The notes: generated by a model from the letters alone, not told the origin. DNA of 64,000 nucleotides from Pseudomonadales bacterium (GCA_020062665.1 JAGUVW010000083.1:49147-113146), one strand, 5' to 3'. Positions 1 to 14,023 are shown, counted from the stretch's first letter. A program made the numbers and translations.

Positions 1-818
1 ACAAGGAAACCCGCACCCAACGCGACATCTCGCCCGACGACGTGCACCTGCATCTGACCGAATGCATGATGGAATCCCTGCACCAGGGCATCTCCACCGA
101 TCCGGATCTGGATTACGCAGATGCGGAAACCAGCGAGCTGGCCATCCGCACCCTCAAGGGCGCCATCAAGCCCCGGGGTGAAAACCAGAAAGACTACGTG
201 CGCAAGATCTTCCGCCACGACATCAATTTCGGCATCGGCCCCGCCGGCACCGGCAAGACCTATCTGGCAGTGGCCTGCGCAGTGCAGGCGCTGGAAGAAG
301 AACAGGTGCGCCGCATCCTGCTGGTGCGCCCGGCGGTGGAAGCCGGCGAGAAGCTGGGATTCCTGCCCGGCGATCTGGCGGAGAAGATCAATCCCTACCT
401 GCGCCCTCTCTACGACGCCCTCTATGAAATGCTGGGCTTCGAAAAGGTCGCCAAGTACATCGACCGTCAGGTGATCGAGGTTGCACCGCTGGCCTACATG
501 CGCGGCCGCACCCTCAACAACTCCTTCATCATCCTGGACGAAAGCCAGAACACCACCCGGGAGCAGATGAAAATGTTCCTGACCCGGATCGGCTTCGGCT
601 CCAAGGCGGTGATCACCGGTGACTACACCCAGATCGATTTGCCGCGGGGCACCCAGTCCGGTCTCAAACATGCAATGGAAGTGCTGCAGAATATCCCCGA
701 GATCGGTTTCACCTATTTCGACTCCAAGGACGTGGTGCGCCACACCCTGGTGCAACGGATCGTCGAAGCCTACGACGCTTACGAATCCAGAGAAGAACAA
801 AAGGAACAGGGTCGCTGA
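1..818 (+). CDS. phoH: PhoH-like ATPase (YbeZ), 5' end missing
   Basis: This is a PhoH/YbeZ family P-loop ATPase that acts on RNA and usually partners YbeY. The reading frame is open from base 3, with codons reading [14 protein letters not shown] before the first possible GTG at 42, so the gene begins upstream of the window. Visible motifs are Walker A GPAGTGKT and Walker [10 protein letters not shown], followed by GDYTQIDLP. The family is usually about 320-350 residues, so roughly 270 are present. The C-terminus is Glu/Lys-rich. The stop lies 5 nt before ybeY, as in the conserved phoH-ybeY-corC-lnt operon. Identity is clear; only the N-terminus cannot be described. Confidence 0.95.
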   Translation, partial: KETRTQRDISPDDVHLHLTECMMESLHQGISTDPDLDYADAETSELAIRTLKGAIKPRGENQKDYVRKIFRHDINFGIGPAGTGKTYLAVACAVQALEEEQVRRILLVRPAVEAGEKLGFLPGDLAEKINPYLRPLYDALYEMLGFEKVAKYIDRQVIEVAPLAYMRGRTLNNSFIILDESQNTTREQMKMFLTRIGFGSKAVITGDYTQIDLPRGTQSGLKHAMEVLQNIPEIGFTYFDSKDVVRHTLVQRIVEAYDAYESREEQKEQGR

Positions 819-823
819 CCGCC

Positions 824-1312
824 ATGGACACCGCCACGGCACTGGAACTGGACTTGCAAATTGCCTGCAAGGCCCCACATCTGCCCCCCGAGGCGGACTT
901 TGTGCGCTGGGTGAATGCCGCGCTGGACGGCGCCGGCTACCGGCCGCCGCCAGGCCTGCCCACCGAGATCACCCTGCGCATTGTCGATCGCGACGAAAGC
1001 CAGACCCTCAACCGCACCTATCGCGGCAAGGACAAACCCACCAATGTGCTGTCGTTTCCCTTCGACGGGCCGGATGGGGTTCCCCTGGCCCTGCTGGGGG
1101 ATCTGGTGATCTGCGCGCCGGTGGTGGCACAGGAATCGCAGGAACAGAACAAGACCGGGCAGGCCCACTGGGCCCATCTGGTCATACACGGTACGCTGCA
1201 TCTGCTGGGCTTCGATCATATCGAGGACGATGAAGCGGCCGAAATGGAAGCGTTGGAGGTGCAGATCCTGGCAGGACTGGGATATGCAGACCCTTACGTG
1301 ATCGAAAACTAG
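824..1312 (+). CDS. ybeY: YbeY endoribonuclease / rRNA maturation factor
   Basis: YbeY is a zinc-dependent endoribonuclease needed for 16S rRNA 3' maturation and 70S ribosome quality control. The protein is 162 residues and carries the diagnostic H-x3-H-x5-H zinc site in [11 protein letters not shown] (His122, His126, His132). The preceding segment, [17 protein letters not shown], is also typical of the family. The ATG lies 5 nt after the phoH stop, so translation is probably coupled. The gene sits in the expected order before corC. Nothing unusual is seen. Confidence 0.96.
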   Translation: MDTATALELDLQIACKAPHLPPEADFVRWVNAALDGAGYRPPPGLPTEITLRIVDRDESQTLNRTYRGKDKPTNVLSFPFDGPDGVPLALLGDLVICAPVVAQESQEQNKTGQAHWAHLVIHGTLHLLGFDHIEDDEAAEMEALEVQILAGLGYADPYVIEN

Positions 1313-1334
1313 TACAGGAGCAAGCTTCGTCATC

Positions 1335-2180
1335 ATGAACGACGACCACAGTCGAAACGGCTCAGCGGGCCGAACTTTTCTCGACAAGATCGCGAATTTT
1401 CTTTCCGGTGAGCCGCAGAACCAGGCCGAAGTTCTGGAAATTCTGACCAATGCCCATCACAGCGGGCTGATCGACGCCGAGGCGCTCGGCATTTTCCAGG
1501 GGGCACTGCAGGTGTCCGACATGCAGGTGCGGGAGATCATGGTGCCGCGCTCCCAGTGCGTCACCATTGCGGTGAACGCCAGGCCCGAGGAATACCTGCC
1601 GCCGGTCATCGAGTCCGCCCATTCCCGTTTCCCCGTGTACGGTGATTCCCCCGACACCATCATCGGCGTGCTGCTGGCCAAGGATCTGCTGGATCTGGCC
1701 TGCAAGAACAAGCTGGACAAGACGCCGCTGAAGGATCTGATCCGCCCCGCCACCTTTGTGCCGGAAAGCAAGCGCCTGAACGTGCTGCTGCGGGAGTTCC
1801 GCCAGACCCGCACCCACATGGCGATCGTGGTGAACGAGTACGGCAAGATGTCGGGCCTGGTGACGATCGAGGATGTGCTGGAGCAGATCGTGGGCGAGAT
1901 CGATGACGAGCATGATTTCGATGACGATTACATGATCAAGCAGGTGAAGGGCAATGAGTTCGTGGTGAAGGCGGTGACGCCGGTGGACGAATTCAACGAG
2001 CACTTCAGTACGGCGTTCGATGAGGATGAGTTCGATACGATTGGAGGCATTGTGCTGAGTCATTTCGGCCGGCTGCCCAAGCGTGATGAAAGCGTCAACA
2101 TCGGCAAGTACCATTTCACGGTGCTGAATGCCGATAACCGGGCGATCCGGTTGTTGAAGGTGAGTCCGATACAGCACTGA
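1335..2180 (+). CDS. corC: CorC/YbeX CBS-domain protein
   Basis: The protein is 281 residues, the usual CorC/YbeX length. It has two tandem CBS domains at about residues 65-185, starting near the MVPRSQCVTI segment, and a C-terminal CorC/HlyC domain at about 200-280. The family is linked to Mg2+/Co2+ efflux through CorA, and in several bacteria to ribosome and envelope homeostasis. No membrane segment is present, so this is the soluble short form. An AGGAG lies upstream of the ATG. The gene is third in the phoH-ybeY-corC-lnt order. The exact biochemical role of the family is not settled. Confidence 0.9.
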   Translation: MNDDHSRNGSAGRTFLDKIANFLSGEPQNQAEVLEILTNAHHSGLIDAEALGIFQGALQVSDMQVREIMVPRSQCVTIAVNARPEEYLPPVIESAHSRFPVYGDSPDTIIGVLLAKDLLDLACKNKLDKTPLKDLIRPATFVPESKRLNVLLREFRQTRTHMAIVVNEYGKMSGLVTIEDVLEQIVGEIDDEHDFDDDYMIKQVKGNEFVVKAVTPVDEFNEHFSTAFDEDEFDTIGGIVLSHFGRLPKRDESVNIGKYHFTVLNADNRAIRLLKVSPIQH

Positions 2181-2204
2181 TTGGATCACCGCACGATATC
2201 TGGA

Positions 2205-2318
2205 GAGGGGGACAGATGTTAGTCCTGTTCTGGAGGCTCAGCGGCAGGGATGCCGCTGTGCAGCCCCCAAGGATGGGTTTACGGCGTCTCCAGAACAGGA
2301 CCAACATCTGGCCCCCTC
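2205..2318. repeat. Long imperfect inverted repeat with internal hairpin
   Basis: The arms at 2205-2234 and 2289-2318 are reverse complements over 30 bases with two mismatches. Between them lies a second perfect hairpin, CAGCGGCA-ggga-TGCCGCTG (about 2239-2258), followed by a CCC-aaggat-GGG segment. The element fills the gap between corC and lnt and contains no start signals of its own. Its architecture suggests a dispersed intergenic palindromic repeat (REP/BIME- or MITE-like) more than a simple terminator, because there is no T-run at either end. It could still form a stable hairpin in the phoH-lnt transcript. Confidence 0.8.
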
Positions 2319-3811
2319 CCGCACGTAACTGCCAATTCCTATGACACTTAAAACCTCCATCACCACCGGTGGCAAAGGCCACCTGCTGGCCCTGATTGCG
2401 GGCGCGATTTTTCCCCTGGGGCTGGCGCCGCTGACCTGGTGGCCGGTCATTCCCATTTCACTGGCGCTGCTAGTGCTGCTGCTCGAAGACCAGTCCCCGG
2501 GCCAGAGCTTCAAGCGTGCCTGGCTCTACGGCGTCGGCTTCAACGGTGTCGGCGTATCCTGGGTGTATGTCAGCATCCATTATTTCGGCCACACGCCCAT
2601 GTGGCTGGCGCTGATTGCGACGGCGTTGTTCGTGGCATTCCTGGCGCTGCTGCTTTTCGCGCTGCCGTTCTGGCAGTACAGCAAACTCAAACTCGATCGT
2701 TATCCGTTGCTTACCTTTCCCGCCCTGTGGGTGCTGATCGAATGGAGCAAGATCTGGTTGTTGAGCGGCTTTCCCTGGCTGTGGGCGGGGTATGGTTTTA
2801 TCGACACCCCCCTGGCGGGACTGGCACCGGTAACCGGTGTGCTAGGCATCAGCTTTGTGGCGGCGCTGACGGGAGTGGGTCTGCGGCGCCTGCTGCAGCG
2901 CGACAACCCGCAACGCTGGCCGGCGCTGGTGTTTCCGCTGCTGCTGTGGGGCGTTGGTTACGGACTCTCACTGCAGGAATGGACGCAACCGCAATTGAAC
3001 AAAACCCTGAAGGTGGCGCTGCTGCAAGGCAACATCGAGCAGGATCAAAAGTGGGATCCCCAATACCGCGACGCCATCCTGCGTACCTACAAGGACATGA
3101 CAGAAAAGTCCTGGAACGCGGATCTGATCCTGTGGCCCGAGGCGGCTTATCCGGTGTTCTATCACGAGGCCCTGCCCTTCATCACCAATCTGGGCGTGCG
3201 CGCCCGCGAGAAGAATGTGGCCATCGTCAGCGGTGTGCCGTTCTGGGAACGGGTGAATGAGCAGAGCACGTTCTACAACTCCATTTTCGTGATCGGTGCC
3301 GGCGACGGGCTTTATCACAAGCAGAAACTGGTGCCCTTCGGTGAATACGTGCCGCTGGAGCAGTTCATTCGCGGGCTGATTCCGTTCTTCAATCTGCCCA
3401 TGTCGAGCTTCACGCGAGGCGCGCCGGATCAGGCGCCGCTGGACGCGAAAGGCCTGCTGTTTTCCGCCTATATCTGTTACGAGATCGTCTATCCGGAACT
3501 GGTGCGGCTGAATGCGCAGGGGCGGGATTTTCTGGTGACGATTTCCAACGATGCCTGGTTTGGCCGCTCCTGGGGTCCGTTGCAGCATTTCGAGATGGCG
3601 CGGATGCGGGCACTGGAGACCGGCAAATACCTGCTGCGGGGCACCAATACGGGCATCACGGCGGTGATCGATCACAAGGGCCGGGTGACGGGGCAGATTC
3701 CGTCGTTCCAGCCCGGCATTCTGAATGGCGTGATGTACGGCACCGACGGCATGACGCCCTATGTGCGGATCGGCTACTGGCCGGTGCTGGGGCTGGCGGG
3801 TTTGCTGCTGG

Positions 3812-7282
<3,471 letters not shown>

Positions 7283-7307
7283 GGCCCGTCACCCGGCGGA
7301 GCGCACA

Positions 7308-7856
7308 ATGACGATGATCCGTTGCAGTCTGATCCTGATTCTGATCTCCCTGGTGAGCGCCTGCGGCTTTCATCTGCGTGGCAGCGAACGCCCGATCAGC
7401 AAGACCTTTTCCAGCATCCATCTGGTCGTGAGCGGCAACGATCAGTCCTTTCAGAGTGCGCTCAAAAGCACGCTGCAGGATGCCGATATCGAGCTGAACG
7501 ACGCCTCCATCAACCGGCTCGAAATCATCAACACCCGCAACCAGCGCCGCACTGCGTCCTACAGCAGCCGCGCCAAGAGCGCCGAGTTCGAGCTGATCAA
7601 AACCATCACTTTCCGCGTCACCCGCGAGAAAGAGGAATTGATCGCACCGATGAAGCTGGAAGCGCGCCGCTCCTACCTGTACCGCGAAACCGCCGCTGTG
7701 GGCAAAGCCGAGGAAGAGATTCTGCTCAAACAGGAGATGGATCAGGATCTGGCGCAGCGGATTCTGCTGGCGCTGCAACGCACTGCCGATCGCCAGCGCG
7801 AGCAAAGCCAGGCGCAAGAGCACCGGCAAGAGGTTCCCCTTGAAGCTGCGCCCTAA
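7308..7856 (+). CDS. lptE: LPS-assembly lipoprotein LptE
   Basis: LptE plugs the LptD barrel and helps insert lipopolysaccharide into the outer membrane. The 182-residue product begins with a lipoprotein signal peptide whose lipobox is LVSA-C, so Cys19 would be lipidated. It is followed by GFHLRG, the hallmark start of mature LptE. The C-terminal tail is Gln/Glu/Arg-rich. Its position between leuS and holA is conserved in gammaproteobacteria. The last 17 bases overlap the start of holA, which suggests coupled translation. Confidence 0.95.
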   Translation: MTMIRCSLILILISLVSACGFHLRGSERPISKTFSSIHLVVSGNDQSFQSALKSTLQDADIELNDASINRLEIINTRNQRRTASYSSRAKSAEFELIKTITFRVTREKEELIAPMKLEARRSYLYRETAAVGKAEEEILLKQEMDQDLAQRILLALQRTADRQREQSQAQEHRQEVPLEAAP

Positions 7857-8877
7857 CCAGATCAAGGAGCACTTTGCCAAAGGCCCGCTGCTGCCCGTTT
7901 ATCTGCTGAGCGGCGACGAACCGCTGCTGATGCAGGAAGCCGCCGACCAGATCCGCAGTGAAGCCCGCAAGGCCGGCATCACCGAGCGCGAACTGTTTCT
8001 GGTGGAGAACAATTTCGAGTGGAATCACCTGCTGCAGGCCGGCAACAGCATGTCGCTGTTCGGCGATCGCAAGCTGCTGGAAGTGCGCAACGAAAAAGGC
8101 AAGTTCGACGACGCCGCAAAAAAAGCCCTCGCCACCTACTGTGACAACCCCAATCCCGACAACATCCTGCTGCTGATCCTGCCCAAGATCGACAAGAAAA
8201 CCCAGAGCGCGAAATGGTTCCAGCAACTGGAAACCGTGGGCGCGTTCATTCAGGTGTGGCCGGTGGAAGCAGCGCAGCTGCCGCAGTGGATTCACCAACG
8301 CATGCGCAGCGTTGGCCTTGAGCCAACACGGGAAGCCGTGCAGCTGCTGGCAGAACGGGTGGAAGGCAATCTGCTGGCAGCGGCGCAGGAAGTGGAAAAG
8401 CTGATTTTGCTGCGCGGCGAAGGCCCCCTGGACGTGCGCGACATCGAGGAAGCCGTGGCGGATCACGCGCGTTACAGCCTGTACGACATGGTGGACGAAG
8501 CGCTGCAGGGCAATTACAGCCACGCGATCAAGATGCTGCATTTTCTGCGTTCCAGCGGCACCGAACCCACCGTACTGCTGTGGGCGCTGAGCAAGGAAAT
8601 CCGTACCCTCGCCGGCATGGCGCAGCTGATCGACAACGGCCTGGCGCCCGCCCGCGCGCTGCAGGAATACAAGGTGTGGGAAAACCGCAAACCGATTCTG
8701 CAGGGCGCGCTGCAACGGGTGCCGGGCCGCACCTTCAAGCACTGTCTGGTGGAAGCCGCGCGCATCGATCAGGCCATCAAGGGGCTGGGCCAGGGTGATC
8801 CCTGGGACGGCTTCACCAACCTGATCCTGTGGCTGGCGGGCAAGGTCAAACCGGGGCTGATGGCGCTGGACGCCTGA
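7840..8877 (+). CDS. holA: DNA polymerase III delta subunit
   Basis: The delta subunit of the clamp loader opens the beta sliding clamp. The 345-residue protein matches the HolA pattern: an N-terminal segment reading YLLSGDEPLLMQEAAD, a middle region with the family hallmark ALSKEIRTL, and a C-terminal helical collar domain. Translation starts at TTG (7840), with AGAGG about 8 nt upstream, and overlaps lptE by 17 bases. In many relatives nadD follows holA. Here it does not, and yajL is next after a gap. Confidence 0.95.
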   Translation: MKLRPNQIKEHFAKGPLLPVYLLSGDEPLLMQEAADQIRSEARKAGITERELFLVENNFEWNHLLQAGNSMSLFGDRKLLEVRNEKGKFDDAAKKALATYCDNPNPDNILLLILPKIDKKTQSAKWFQQLETVGAFIQVWPVEAAQLPQWIHQRMRSVGLEPTREAVQLLAERVEGNLLAAAQEVEKLILLRGEGPLDVRDIEEAVADHARYSLYDMVDEALQGNYSHAIKMLHFLRSSGTEPTVLLWALSKEIRTLAGMAQLIDNGLAPARALQEYKVWENRKPILQGALQRVPGRTFKHCLVEAARIDQAIKGLGQGDPWDGFTNLILWLAGKVKPGLMALDA

Positions 8878-8950
8878 GGCCGCCGCAGCCGTCACCTTCA
8901 GTGCGGCGCGATGGTATCATCCCGGAATTCCACCCCAACGGAGCAGGCCC

Positions 8951-9499
8951 ATGACCACCGCCCTTGTGCCCATCGCCGACGGTTCCGAGGACATCGAATC
9001 CGTCACCATCATCGATGTATTGCGCCGTGCTGGCGTCAACGTCACCGTGGCCAGCGTGATGCCGGAGCAACGCCTGCAGATCACCGCCGCGCGCGGCACC
9101 CGCATCGTTGCCGATGTTCATCTCGATCAGTGTCTGACGCAGCAGTTCGATCTGATCGCACTGCCCGGCGGCCTGCCCGGTGCCCACCATCTGCGCGACT
9201 GCGCGGCCCTGATCGATCTGCTGCGCACACAGAAAGACAGCGGGCGCTGGTTCACCGCCATCTGCGCCAGCCCGGCGGTGGTGTTCGCCACGCACCGGCT
9301 GGAGCAGGATTACGTCACCACCTGCCATCCCGGTTTCACCGAGCAGCTGCACCACTTCCGCAACGAACGCACGGTGGTGGATCGCAACTGCATCACCAGC
9401 CAGGGGCCGGGCACCGCGCTGGAATTTTCGCTGACATTGGTAGAGGCGCTGCTGGGTAAGGAAAAGCGCGCTCAGGTGGCCGCACCCATGGTGATCTGA
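8951..9499 (+). CDS. yajL: YajL/DJ-1 family protein (PfpI superfamily)
   Basis: The protein is 182 residues with a complete DJ-1/ThiJ/PfpI flavodoxin-like fold. The nucleophile-elbow cysteine is Cys105 in AICASPA, matching Cys106 of E. coli YajL. The conserved acidic residue lies in DGSEDIE, and LPGG and TSQGPGTALEF motifs are present. YajL-type proteins protect against oxidative and carbonyl stress; reported chaperone and deglycase activities are debated. A TATCAT -10-like element (8915-8920) and a GGAG ribosome site precede the ATG, so it probably has its own promoter. It is convergent with the large GGDEF-EAL gene. Confidence 0.9.
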   Translation: MTTALVPIADGSEDIESVTIIDVLRRAGVNVTVASVMPEQRLQITAARGTRIVADVHLDQCLTQQFDLIALPGGLPGAHHLRDCAALIDLLRTQKDSGRWFTAICASPAVVFATHRLEQDYVTTCHPGFTEQLHHFRNERTVVDRNCITSQGPGTALEFSLTLVEALLGKEKRAQVAAPMVI

Positions 9500-9508
9500 A
9501 GCAGCAGA

Positions 9509-12500
9509 CTACAGCTGATCAGACAACGCCTGCGGCAGATAATCGATATTCTGCTGCCGCAGCCAGTCGGTCAGCATGAGCGGCCGCCCCAGGTGGAATC
9601 CCTGCGCCCAGTCCACGCCGATACTCTGCAGGCGGCGGGCAATGGCGGCACTTTCCACACACTCGGCAATCGTCTGCTTGCCCAGCACATGGCCCACCTC
9701 GTTGATGGACTTCACGATGGCGAAATCCATTTCATCCGTTTCAATATCCCGCACAAACTGGCCGTCGATCTTGATGTAATCCACCGGCAAACCTTTCAGA
9801 TAGCCGAAGGTGGAAAGGCCGCTGCCAAAATCATCCAGCGCGAACTGGCAACCCAGCGCACGCAGCGCCTCGATAAAGCGCTTGGCGTGGGACAGATTGG
9901 TGATCGCCGAGGTTTCGGTGATTTCAAAACAGATGCGTTGCGCCGGCAGCTGCAGATCAGTGATGCGCTGGATCAGAAATTTCTGGAACTCGTCGTTCGT
10001 CACTGACTGGCCCGACAGATTGACGTTGAAGATGACATCCTGCTCCAGCAGGCGCGGCTGGGTCTGCAGCAGGTGCGCCAGCTGCACGAATACCCAGCGG
10101 TCGATCATGGTGGCCAGGCTGTAGCGCTCCGCCGCCGGCAGAAATTCCTGCGGCGCCACCCACTGACCATCCTTGTCCCGATAACGCAGCAACAACTCCA
10201 CATGACGCTGCAGGCGATGGGGCGACAGCGGCACGATCTCCTGCACCGCCAACGCGAAACGGTTTTCGCGAATGCCACGGGGAATCCGCGTCACCCACTG
10301 CATTTCACCGCGGCGCTGCTGCAGCATGTTGTCGTCGTCGCGATAGAACTGGATGCGATTGCGACCCGCTTCCTTCGCAGCATAGCAGGCGGAATCCGCC
10401 GCACTCATCAGGCTGGTGAGATTGCTGGTGTCGCGGTTGATCATCGCCACGCCGATGCTTACGCCCACATGATAGGGGCGACGTTCCCACACGAACTGAT
10501 ACTGGGCGATGCGATCACGCACTTCACCCGCCAACTGCAGCACCTGATCCGGATCGGTATGCAGAATCAGCAGACCAAACTCGTCACCGCCCAGGCGCGC
10601 AATCACACCGCGTCCGTCCACGGTTTCCCGCAACAGTTGACCGAGCTGACGCAGCAGTTCGTCCCCCGCCCCATGGCCGCAGGTGTCGTTGATCACCTTG
10701 AACAGATCCAGATCCAGATAACACAGCGCGTGATTGCTCTGCAGCGTGTTCGCTTCGTAGATGGCGTTCACCAGTTCCGCCTCGAACTTGCGCCGGTTGA
10801 TCAGGCCGGTGAGCGGGTCGTGGGAGGCATGATAGGACAGCCGCTCCGACAGCTCGCGAATGTCGGTGATGTCTTCTGCCACCACCAGAATTTCCACGTG
10901 CTCGCCATCGCCGCCGAGCGCGCGCAACGAATCGCGCACCCACAGCAGGCGATCGTCAGCACAGCGCTTGCGCGCCTCGAACACCTGCACACGCCCCGGT
11001 GCTTCCAGTGCCTGACGCAAGGCGTCCTGCAGTTCGGCGCGGGATTCCGGTTCGATCAGGTCGGCGTAGTCCCGCTCCACCAGTTCAGCCGGTTCGTAAC
11101 CCAGGTGCTCGGCCCCAAAGCGGTTCACCGACACGATGGTGCCGGTGGGCGTGAGCGAGAAAAACATGGCGGGATTGTGATGATAGAGTTCGCGGAAACG
11201 TTGCTCGCTGCGTTGCAGGTTGGTGCGGATGAGATCCTGCTCCACTGCCATGCCCGCCAGACGCGCGACACGATCGAGAAATTCGCTTTCGTCTGCATCC
11301 GGCTGGCGGCTCACCGCAAAATTCACTCCCAGACTGCCCAGCACACTGCCGTGACGGTTGCGGATGGGAAACGCCCAGCAGGAACGCACGCCGACGTCCC
11401 GCAACAGCGGCAGATACGGACGCCACTCGGCCTGTTGCTCGATGTTGGTGACGATGATCGGCGAGTTGAAATAAATGGCCGCTCCCACACTCACCGCCTG
11501 CGGCCCCACCTTGAGCGCGCCCAGCAGCTGGCGCAGGTCGCGATGCATATCGCGATGGGCCACCAGATTGAGATTGACGCCAGCCTCGTCGATCAGCGCG
11601 ATGGCCGCACCGCCTTCCACAAAGCGGGCCTTGAGCAACTCCACCGCCAGTGACAGCACTTCCTGCGTGGTGGCGCCACTGGTCATCCGTTCCAGCAGAC
11701 GTTTTTCGCCGAGCAGAATATCGCGGTTGATGGTTTCCCGGTGCACATCCGAAATCGATCCCGCCAGCAGCACCGGGCGGCCCTTTTCGTTCCAGGTGGC
11801 ATGCCCCTGCACGCGATACCAGTGCAGCAGGCCCGCCTTGTTGCGCATGCGCAGCGTGCAATCCAGCGGCGCACGCCGGGTCAGGTGCTCGCGCGCATTC
11901 TGCAGCAGACAGGCACGATCCTCCGCCGGCATGCGCCGCAGCCAGAAGCGCAGCGACGGCGGCAGCTGATCGAACTGGTCGAAACCCAGCAGCGCCTTGA
12001 AGCGAGAGGAATAGCGCAAAGTCAGGCTGGGAGGTTCCCACTCCCAGATGCCATCGGTGGTGGCCTGGGTGATCAGCGCCAGCCGCTCTTCATGTTCCTG
12101 CAGACGCTTTTCATTGCGCACCTGCTGCGCCAGCTGCTGCTGGAGTTTCTGGTTATGGGTTTCCAGCGCCGCCATCTGCGCCCGATGCTGTTCCAGCGTC
12201 AGCTGACGGGCATTGACCGACTCCATCCGCCAGCGCCGCCGCTCCGCAAACGCGGCATTCATCGCCAGCACGCAGGCCACCACCACGCAGACTTTCAGCT
12301 GCAGATCCAGCAACACATCATGCAGCGAGGTTTGCGGCGGTGATTCCAGCGCCCGGTACAGCATGAAAGAGCCAAACAGGAACAGCAGCAGACTGATCTC
12401 GCGCAGGCTGAACGCCATGGCGCCCCACACGAACAGCGGCAGCAGCAGGAAGGACGTCGGCACCATCGGCGGCGCTTGCACACCGGGCGCGTACCACAGA

Positions 12501-13162
12501 TTCATCGCCAGCATGAAGGCACTGGCATACACGAACAGATGCAGCAGATGCAGGCCATTCCACCCCAGCGCACGCCGCTGCATCCAGCTGACGATGCACG
12601 GCGCCAGCAACACCATCGCCGCCAGATCGCCCAGCCACCAGGTGAGCGCAAAGCGCAGGGCAAAGCTGGTATCTACAGACGCATTGAGCAAGGTGAACGC
12701 GGCAATGACCGCCGCCAACAGGCTGCCCGCCACACAGGCGCCCAGAAACACCACCACACCGCGCAAAGAAGAAAATATCGACTGATGAGCAAAGCGCTGC
12801 AGCAATGCCAGCGCCATCAACGTTTCGGTGGTGTTGCCAAACGCGACACCCACGCCCGCTGACAGCGACCACACCAGGCCGTTGCCCGCCACCACATAAC
12901 CTTGATAGATATTGGCCGCCAGCGCCCCCAGAAACACGCCGGGCAACACCCGCACGCCATAGAGCAACGCCAGCCCCAGCGCGATGCCTGCAGGAGGCCA
13001 TACCGGAGTTGCATGTGTACCTTCAAACGCCAGCAGCAACCCCATGCGGGCACATGCGAAATACAGCAGCGCCACCGCCACGGTGAGCCCTATCCACCTG
13101 ATCCGCGCCATACCATGGTTCCCGATCACTCCATCGAACGGGGCGGCAACCTCCGACAGCAC
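9509..13162 (-). CDS. MASE1-PAS-GAF-PAS-GGDEF-EAL cyclic-di-GMP enzyme
   Basis: The product is 1217 residues. A MASE1-type membrane sensor of about eight helices covers roughly residues 20-310. It is followed by a short coiled coil (to about 370), a PAS domain, a GAF domain (about 505-650), a second PAS (about 655-780), GGDEF and EAL. The GGDEF signature is intact at 858-862, so diguanylate cyclase activity is plausible. No RxxD product-inhibition site sits in the usual position before it. The EAL domain keeps its Glu as ELLLR plus NVNLSGQS, EITET and DDFGSG, so phosphodiesterase activity is also plausible. Which activity dominates and what is sensed cannot be read from sequence. The gene is monocistronic and divergent from tetR. 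Confidence 0.93.
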   Translation of the reverse strand: MLSEVAAPFDGVIGNHGMARIRWIGLTVAVALLYFACARMGLLLAFEGTHATPVWPPAGIALGLALLYGVRVLPGVFLGALAANIYQGYVVAGNGLVWSLSAGVGVAFGNTTETLMALALLQRFAHQSIFSSLRGVVVFLGACVAGSLLAAVIAAFTLLNASVDTSFALRFALTWWLGDLAAMVLLAPCIVSWMQRRALGWNGLHLLHLFVYASAFMLAMNLWYAPGVQAPPMVPTSFLLLPLFVWGAMAFSLREISLLLFLFGSFMLYRALESPPQTSLHDVLLDLQLKVCVVVACVLAMNAAFAERRRWRMESVNARQLTLEQHRAQMAALETHNQKLQQQLAQQVRNEKRLQEHEERLALITQATTDGIWEWEPPSLTLRYSSRFKALLGFDQFDQLPPSLRFWLRRMPAEDRACLLQNAREHLTRRAPLDCTLRMRNKAGLLHWYRVQGHATWNEKGRPVLLAGSISDVHRETINRDILLGEKRLLERMTSGATTQEVLSLAVELLKARFVEGGAAIALIDEAGVNLNLVAHRDMHRDLRQLLGALKVGPQAVSVGAAIYFNSPIIVTNIEQQAEWRPYLPLLRDVGVRSCWAFPIRNRHGSVLGSLGVNFAVSRQPDADESEFLDRVARLAGMAVEQDLIRTNLQRSEQRFRELYHHNPAMFFSLTPTGTIVSVNRFGAEHLGYEPAELVERDYADLIEPESRAELQDALRQALEAPGRVQVFEARKRCADDRLLWVRDSLRALGGDGEHVEILVVAEDITDIRELSERLSYHASHDPLTGLINRRKFEAELVNAIYEANTLQSNHALCYLDLDLFKVINDTCGHGAGDELLRQLGQLLRETVDGRGVIARLGGDEFGLLILHTDPDQVLQLAGEVRDRIAQYQFVWERRPYHVGVSIGVAMINRDTSNLTSLMSAADSACYAAKEAGRNRIQFYRDDDNMLQQRRGEMQWVTRIPRGIRENRFALAVQEIVPLSPHRLQRHVELLLRYRDKDGQWVAPQEFLPAAERYSLATMIDRWVFVQLAHLLQTQPRLLEQDVIFNVNLSGQSVTNDEFQKFLIQRITDLQLPAQRICFEITETSAITNLSHAKRFIEALRALGCQFALDDFGSGLSTFGYLKGLPVDYIKIDGQFVRDIETDEMDFAIVKSINEVGHVLGKQTIAECVESAAIARRLQSIGVDWAQGFHLGRPLMLTDWLRQQNIDYLPQALSDQL

Positions 13163-13366
13163 TGGCCGCCTGCCTCCCGCTTTGTCATTGAACCAAGCAT
13201 AGCTGATCCCGCCGAAACAGCCGCGCCCGATCCTGATCCAGCGCAGCGCTGCTGCAGTTTGTTACGCTTTTACCGTGCCCATTCAGGGGCTTGGTATTGT
13301 TGTGCCCGGCTGACCCGTTCACAATGCTGCCAACTGTCAATCACCCTTGCAAACCCGGGAACCCGC

Positions 13367-14008
13367 ATGTCGATCATCCGCGCCCGCGACGCCGAACAAA
13401 AACTGCAGCGCAAACAAACGCTTCTGGACGCTGGCTGGGAACTGTTCCTGGCAGGAGAAGGCCAACTGCCATCCGTGGCGCAAATCGTCGCCCGCGCCGG
13501 CCTCGCCAAGGGCACCTTCTACATCTATTTCAAAACCAAGGAAGAACTGTTCCTGGAACTGGTCACCACCGCGATGGACGAACTGTTCGGCAAACTCAAC
13601 CGTTACCTGGATCAGGACGAAGTGAGCGCCACCGGCTGCATCGACGTGTTCATCCAGGCAGTGGATCGGGAAGCGCCCATTATTCAGCTCGGCCCCATGG
13701 TGACGGGTGTGCTGGAAAAAAACACCGCGCCCGACGTGCTGCTGCGTTTCAAGCGCCAACTGCTGTCCAACCTGCACGAATGCGGTGACAAGCTGGGGCG
13801 CTGCTTTCCCGGCATCAGTCCGAAAAAAGCGGCCCGCACCCTGTTGACCAGCTACGCCATCGTACTGGGGATTGCCCAGATCCAACCGCCGCAGCGTTCC
13901 AACTCCACCGTCTGGCAGGAACCGGATCTGGAAGACATCCGCCTGAGCCTGCAGGAAGATGCGCGTCCTATAATTGAAATGCTCTGGGTTCAGACTTTCC
14001 GCTCCTGA
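13367..14008 (+). CDS. TetR family transcriptional regulator
   Basis: The protein is 213 residues. The N-terminal helix-turn-helix reads QIVARAGLAKGTFYIYFKTKEELF, split here as QIVARAGLAKGTF and YIYFKTKEELF, a textbook TetR DNA-binding domain. The C-terminal ligand domain is not recognised. The ATG at 13367 begins MSIIRARDAEQK. Upstream in-frame codons are read from the opposite gene's control region and do not look coding. The stop lies only 15 nt before cti, so the two are probably co-transcribed and this regulator may control the isomerase operon. The ligand is unknown; a membrane-stress or fatty-acid signal is inference. Confidence 0.88.
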   Translation: MSIIRARDAEQKLQRKQTLLDAGWELFLAGEGQLPSVAQIVARAGLAKGTFYIYFKTKEELFLELVTTAMDELFGKLNRYLDQDEVSATGCIDVFIQAVDREAPIIQLGPMVTGVLEKNTAPDVLLRFKRQLLSNLHECGDKLGRCFPGISPKKAARTLLTSYAIVLGIAQIQPPQRSNSTVWQEPDLEDIRLSLQEDARPIIEMLWVQTFRS

Positions 14009-14023
14009 TCACGGAAACCCCCT

